Below are positions 31,528-35,127 of a DNA stretch of 35,127 nt, in pieces. The position numbers and the translations under genes are program-made. Source of the stretch: Deltaproteobacteria bacterium (GTDB taxonomy: Bacteria > Desulfobacterota > Binatia > UBA9968); NCBI GenBank assembly GCA_016874755.1, contig VGTH01000054.1, positions 1 to 35,127 on the forward strand, in the 5' to 3' direction. Position 1 is the stretch's first letter; each line of letters starts with the position of its first letter. The notes under the pieces were generated by a model. That model ran no database searches. It saw only the letters and a program-made list of their open reading frames with translations, and had not been told where the DNA came from.

Positions 31528-32132
31528 TACTTATCCTGGCTGCCGCCGAGCGCCAGTTCCAGCCGTGAGGCGTAGTACTCGATTTCTTCCAGCTCGCGTT
31601 CGGCGCGGCGGGTGAAATAGTTGTAGGGCACCAGGGTGAGGATCGCGATCAACAAGCCGGTCGCGGTGGCGATCAGCGCTTCGGCAACCCCGCCCGTGAC
31701 GGCATGCGGCTGGCCCATGCCGGCCGCGGACATGATGTCGAACGAGCCGATCATGCCGACGACCGTGCCGAGCAAGCCGAGCAGCGGCGCCAGGGTGATT
31801 ATCGTGTCGAGAATCGTTAGCCTTTGTTTTAGCACGGGAACTTCTTTTTGCGCCGCGACTTCGAGCGCTTTGGCGGCAGCGGGATTGCGATGCTTCAGCC
31901 CGGACGCCAGGACGCGGACTAACGGCGCGTCGACGCGCCGCGCGGCATCTGACGCTTTGCTAAAGTCGCCGCGCTCGGCTAGCCCAAGCACTTCTTCGGC
32001 AGCTTGCCGATTGCTGATACGCCGCCAAAACAGAAAACGCTCGATGACGACGGCGAGCGCGATTACCGAGCACAGCAGCAGCGGCGCCATGACCAGGCCG
32101 CCTTTGACGATGATGTCGATGAAACTAAACAT
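31527..32132 (-). CDS. exbB: MotA/TolQ/ExbB proton channel protein
   Basis: This protein of about 201 residues has three hydrophobic segments: GGLVMAPLLLCSVIALAVVI, LAPLLGLLGTVVGMIGSFDIM and ALIATATGLLIAILTLVPYNYF. These match the MotA/TolQ/ExbB signature, including the conserved LLGLLGTVxGM and AL..TA.GL blocks. It forms the pentameric proton channel with ExbD. The frame could start ten codons upstream at GTG 32162, overlapping the end of the receptor gene; neither start has a strong ribosome-binding site, and coupling to the receptor stop is plausible. Confidence 0.9.
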   Translation of the reverse strand: MFSFIDIIVKGGLVMAPLLLCSVIALAVVIERFLFWRRISNRQAAEEVLGLAERGDFSKASDAARRVDAPLVRVLASGLKHRNPAAAKALEVAAQKEVPVLKQRLTILDTIITLAPLLGLLGTVVGMIGSFDIMSAAGMGQPHAVTGGVAEALIATATGLLIAILTLVPYNYFTRRAERELEEIEYYASRLELALGGSQDK

Positions 32133-32155
32133 CGAAAAGCTCAATAAGAAGCCGG

Positions 32156-34210
32156 TTACCACAAACGCACGGTAAAGCCCGCCTTGACCGTGAAAGGATC
32201 GCCGGGTGTAAAATGCGAATCCAGCACCGGCGCCACTTCACCTAATCTCTGCGACTCGAAAAAAGTTTCCGCCGAGCGCCACTTGGTGTTGGCGAGATTC
32301 TCAAAGGACAGAAACACGTCGTAACGTTTGTAGGTGTATTTCAAGAGCAGATCGAAAATCGTGTAGGCGCGAGTCTTCAAGTTGGTATCCTCCGCGCCGT
32401 AGCGCGAGCCGACGTGGCGCATCTGCAGGCGACCTTGCAGACCAGAATCATGGCGCGCGGTCAGGCCGCTCAGTACCGTCAAGCGCGGCGCCAGCGGCAC
32501 ATGGCCGCCGCTATCGACCATGCGCGCCCAGGTGTAGGAAAAGTCTTGGTCGTAGGACAGCCAGGGTAAAACGTCGTAGCGGATTTCACTCTCGATGCCT
32601 TGGCGGCGGCTGCGGCCGCCGGCTTCGAAGGTGCCGGCGTCGCCCACGAAAGTCAGCTCGCTTTCGAGATGGGCGCGCCAATAGGCCAGGCTGACGTCGA
32701 CTCTGTCGAAAAAGCGCGAGCGGTAGCCCAACTCGCCGCCCAGGTAGCGCGGGATCTTCTTGTCTTTATCCTGGACGAAGACGCGGGCGTCGTTCGAATG
32801 ATAGCCGCCGCCGAAGTTGACGAAGAAGTTGATGTTCTTGGCAACCTGGTTGTCTTTGAACGGGGTGAAGATGAAGTTGACTTTGGGATTGACAATCGTT
32901 GCCGAGCCCCGGCCGGAGATCGGTTCCGCTACGTCAGCGGGATCGCCTTTTTGCCTGACGGTGAACCAGAAATTGTCCATGCGGGCGCCCAACTGGAAGC
33001 GCAGCCAGTCGGCAGGTTTGACTTCCTGCTGGATAAACCAGCCGAGGTTGGTCTGCTCGATATTGTTATGATTGGTGATGCTGGTGCGTTCGCGGTTGGT
33101 TTGATTGAACAGGCCAATGCGGACGTGATCGAAGCGGCTTTGAAAGCCGACGAAGGTTTCCATCGGCAAGCCCCACAGGTTGTAGCTGCGCCGATAATTG
33201 ACGTTGTTGCCGACTAGAAATCTTTTGTCGTTTTGCTCGATGCCGTCGCCGTTTACCGGGTCGTTGGCGAAGAACGTGAAGTTCGACCAGAGCCGCAGGC
33301 GGTACCAGGACGACCATGTCTGGATATTCAGCGACTGGTTAGCGTCGGTGTAGTTATAAATGAGGCTCAAGTTTTGTCGTTCCGATTTGCCGCCTTCGCT
33401 TGGGTCCAGGGTGCCAAAGCGCCCGAGGCTGCCTTCGCGCACGGCGCGCGCCGGGATTTGCCCGGAAGCGTCCCAGGCGGTTTTGAAGAACGTCGCGAGG
33501 AAATTCAGTTTAGAATTTGGCGTCGAGAGCAACGTCAGTTTGGTCAGCAAATTATAGCGGTTGTAGTTGTTCTCGCTCTTGAACGCGCCGTCGTTGTGGT
33601 AGGCCTCGAAGGCTAAATAGGGCGCCAAGAATGTTCCTTCGGGAGGCGACAGCACGCCGAGATAGCGCTGGGTGTTGTAGCTGCCGCCGGCGACGCTGAA
33701 CCAGGTATTCTGGTCGCGCCGTTTGGTGATGATGTTCATGGCGCCGGATGTGGCGAAGTCGCCCAGGTGGGCGAAATAGGGACCTTTGTAGATTTCCACC
33801 CGGTCGATGGTCTCGGGGATGAGCCAATGCAGGTCGGCGTAGCCCTGACCGTGGGCGTGGCTTACCATGTTGACGGGGATGCCGTCGACGAATACGGCGA
33901 AGTCGGTGCCGTGGTCAGCATCGAAGCCGCGAAACAAAATCTGGTCGGCTTTGCCGCCGCCGTGGTGCTGGCCTAAGACCAAACTCGGTGTGAGACGCAG
34001 CACATCAGTCGGTGTATTGGTGGGCCGCAGCTCCAGATCGCGCGCGGCGCGGGTTTGTTCACTCGCCGCGAAGGTTGGTTGTTGGCCCCAGACGTAGACT
34101 TCGACAGGGGCGTTCGCATCGGCAGCCGGTGCGGGAGCCGCCGAATAGAGCGGCGCAGTTCCGGCAAGCAGACAAAATAGCCGAGCGGCGCTGCGAAACG
34201 ACTTCACCAT
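32156..34210 (-). CDS. TonB-dependent outer-membrane receptor, probable nickel/metal uptake
   Basis: This 684-residue receptor has a signal peptide (ARLFCLLAGTAPLYSAAPAPA), a possible TonB box (VEVYVWG), a plug domain (ILFRGFDADHGTDFAVFVDG, then TIDRVEIYKGPYFAHLGDFA and SGAMNIIT) and a long beta-barrel ending in an aromatic residue (...GFTVRLW). The plug has unusual His-rich stretches (LGQHHGGGKADQ, MVSHAHGQGYADLHW) that could bind a metal. Immediately downstream come exbB, exbD and tonB, and nikR lies upstream, so nickel (or cobalt) uptake under NikR control is the best guess. That is inference from context. The start ATG 34210 follows GGGAGG. Confidence 0.9.
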   Translation of the reverse strand: MVKSFRSAARLFCLLAGTAPLYSAAPAPAADANAPVEVYVWGQQPTFAASEQTRAARDLELRPTNTPTDVLRLTPSLVLGQHHGGGKADQILFRGFDADHGTDFAVFVDGIPVNMVSHAHGQGYADLHWLIPETIDRVEIYKGPYFAHLGDFATSGAMNIITKRRDQNTWFSVAGGSYNTQRYLGVLSPPEGTFLAPYLAFEAYHNDGAFKSENNYNRYNLLTKLTLLSTPNSKLNFLATFFKTAWDASGQIPARAVREGSLGRFGTLDPSEGGKSERQNLSLIYNYTDANQSLNIQTWSSWYRLRLWSNFTFFANDPVNGDGIEQNDKRFLVGNNVNYRRSYNLWGLPMETFVGFQSRFDHVRIGLFNQTNRERTSITNHNNIEQTNLGWFIQQEVKPADWLRFQLGARMDNFWFTVRQKGDPADVAEPISGRGSATIVNPKVNFIFTPFKDNQVAKNINFFVNFGGGYHSNDARVFVQDKDKKIPRYLGGELGYRSRFFDRVDVSLAYWRAHLESELTFVGDAGTFEAGGRSRRQGIESEIRYDVLPWLSYDQDFSYTWARMVDSGGHVPLAPRLTVLSGLTARHDSGLQGRLQMRHVGSRYGAEDTNLKTRAYTIFDLLLKYTYKRYDVFLSFENLANTKWRSAETFFESQRLGEVAPVLDSHFTPGDPFTVKAGFTVRLW

Positions 34211-34520
34211 TTGTTTTCCTCCCGTGGAACATTAGTGGTGATGGGTGGCTAACTTCGTGGGCGAGTTGACTCGGTGCGATATCTCGGAGCCGCCCTAGGA
34301 AGATGCAGGTGGTCGCAAGAACAAACGAAGCCGCCATGGCGCCGAAGGCGGCTTTGAAGCCGAGCCACTGGCGTAGGACCAAGGGAAAGACCAATGGCTT
34401 AAGCGCCGACTGGGCGTGGTTGATGCCGTGGGCGAGGCTGATCAGAGTGAGCGCCGTGCCCGAACCTTGCGCGTGGGCGGCTGGGGTGTCGGTCTCGTGG
34501 CTATGTTCGGCGCGGCTCAT
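34211..34520 (-). pseudogene. Internally deleted MFS transporter
   Basis: From ATG 34520 the frame encodes a His-rich N-terminus, then LISLAHGINHAQSALKPL and VFPLVLRQWLGF, the first helix of an MFS permease. It then jumps without a frame break to KAAFGAMAASFVLATTCIFLG, the last helix. About ten helices are missing, and the frame runs on into the receptor gene without its own stop. It is a deleted remnant of an MFS gene that once lay between nikR and the receptor. Its leader still sits between them and may carry the promoter for the receptor operon. Confidence 0.7.
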
Positions 34521-34588
34521 GGTTATTTCCGATAGTTATCCGAATAGCAACATTCCTAGATTCGTGTTACCCAGGGGCAAAAAAAATT

Positions 34589-35005
34589 CTAGTGCTTTAG
34601 CTCCGGAGTGGTGGTTACTAATTTGCCGTTCTGCACCCCTTTGGTGGCGATCAGCTTGCCCGAGATCTCGTGAACTTTGTCGGCGCGGCCGCGAATCACG
34701 ATTACTTCGAGACAGTTGTGTTCGTCGAGATGGATGTGCAAGCTGGCATTCACGTTGACCTCGGCTTTGTGTTGCATGTCGGCCAAAACATCGCTCAGGT
34801 GGTGCACCCTATGGTCATAGACCAGGGTTACCACGCCAATCACCTCGCTGGCGCCATGATTGATCTTTTTCTGGATCAAATGATCACGGATCAGATCGCG
34901 AATCGCCTCGGAACGATTCTGATAGCCCTGCCCGCCGATGCTCTTGTCGAAAGCTTCAAGCAAGTCGTCTTCCAGCGAAACGCCGAATCGCGATAGGTGG
35001 TGCAT
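34589..35005 (-). CDS. nikR: Nickel-responsive regulator NikR
   Basis: This 138-residue ribbon-helix-helix repressor has an N-terminal DNA-binding domain (SRFGVSLEDDLLEAFDK ... NRSEAIRDLIRD) and a C-terminal ACT-like nickel-sensing domain. All four high-affinity nickel ligands are present: His79, His90, His92 and Cys98 (in SLHIHLDEHNC). With nickel bound it represses uptake genes. It is upstream of the MFS remnant and receptor genes on the same strand. The start ATG 35005 has a weak ribosome-binding site. Confidence 0.95.
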   Translation of the reverse strand: MHHLSRFGVSLEDDLLEAFDKSIGGQGYQNRSEAIRDLIRDHLIQKKINHGASEVIGVVTLVYDHRVHHLSDVLADMQHKAEVNVNASLHIHLDEHNCLEVIVIRGRADKVHEISGKLIATKGVQNGKLVTTTPELKH

Positions 35006-35017
35006 GGTGATCTTGAC

Positions 35018-35076
35018 CTACGAATTGCGTAGCACTTTTTTAAGATTTGTGTCAACATGATATATGACGAGTCATG
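35018..35076. promoter_or_regulatory. nikR upstream region with inverted repeats
   Basis: On the minus strand TTGACA (35055-35050), an 18-bp spacer and TACGCA (35031-35026) lie just upstream of nikR. Two inverted repeats flank it: CTACG-N5-CGTAG (35018-35032), over the -10 box, and CATGA-N11-TCATG (35056-35076), next to the -35 box. Either could be a NikR operator for autoregulation or for a divergent gene to the right. Confidence 0.45.
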
Positions 35077-35097
35077 GCACGAAGAGCGCTTGTCAAG

Positions 35098-35127
35098 AAG
35101 GAGGTATCACTTGCCCCCCCCCCCCAA
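35098..35127 (+). other. Ribosome-binding site and C12 run at the window edge
   Basis: AAGGAGGT (35098-35105) is followed six bases later by TTG (35111) and then twelve C residues (35114-35125). This could be the start of a divergent gene cut by the window, or an assembly artefact at a contig end. Confidence 0.3.

Noticed and set aside
34564-34570. GTGTTAC, a word I recall as a NikR half-site in a Geobacter relative
   Set aside because: Only one copy is present; no second half-site at the spacing expected for that mode of binding.
1-35127. CRISPR arrays, tRNA and rRNA genes
   Set aside because: No regularly spaced repeats, no tRNA-like T-loop/acceptor pairs and no rRNA sequence were seen on either strand.

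Overview
The window looks like a chromosomal segment of an uncultivated, Gram-negative environmental bacterium of the soil, sediment or groundwater kind. The envelope is Gram-negative (TonB, ExbB, ExbD and a TonB-dependent receptor), base composition is moderately high GC by eye, and solute-binding proteins, short-chain dehydrogenases, LLM flavin enzymes and Rieske oxygenases are unusually dense. That mix recalls Desulfobacterota/Binatota-like or Tectomicrobia-like genomes. This placement is an inference; no ribosomal or marker gene is present.

Layout. 1-3726: a short-chain dehydrogenase (SDR) and two orphan solute-binding proteins (SBPs), all on the minus strand. 3800-4500: decayed mobile DNA (IS110 tail, IS91/ISCR-like tail with its end, SDR tail). 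4538-6856 (+): an Asp-box beta-propeller protein and a Bug-type SBP. 6884-8728 (-): an SDR and a Rieske oxygenase. 9071-11483 (+): an amidohydrolase and a DapA-family lyase. 11544-13761 (-): an operon of SBP, heme-oxygenase-like diiron protein and VOC protein. 13866-14520: scrambled IS91 pieces around the tail of an NRPS/PKS carrier domain. 14657-17472 (-): the only complete ABC transporter (permease, ATPase, SBP). 18011-22657 (-): peptide-type SBP, TcuA-like flavoprotein, NMT1-like SBP. 22983-27691 (-): alpha/beta hydrolase, LLM oxidoreductase, radical SAM protein, SBP. 28233-29846 (-): a 537-residue protein I do not recognise. 30290-35005 (-): NikR, a deleted MFS gene, a TonB-dependent receptor, ExbB, ExbD and TonB, probably a nickel-responsive uptake system.

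The main result of the hunt is a family of seven dispersed remnants of one IS91/ISCR-like element. Most keep the last codons of the transposase; five also keep a TTGACA-N18-TATRGC-like promoter, four of them intact and one with a weaker -10, pointing out of the element; six keep a terminus resembling an ISCR oriIS. Three of these ends lie 24-105 bp upstream of SBP genes and read into them, so the element end may act as a portable promoter for uptake genes. A second result is a 14-bp palindrome, CGCAATNNATTGCG, shared by the promoter of the ABC permease gene and the upstream region of the beta-propeller gene.

Taken together the window reads as an accessory uptake-and-catabolism region. Many periplasmic binding proteins sit beside single-step enzymes for small organic acids, aromatics or similar compounds, assembled and rewired by mobile-element debris, and followed by a metal-uptake locus.
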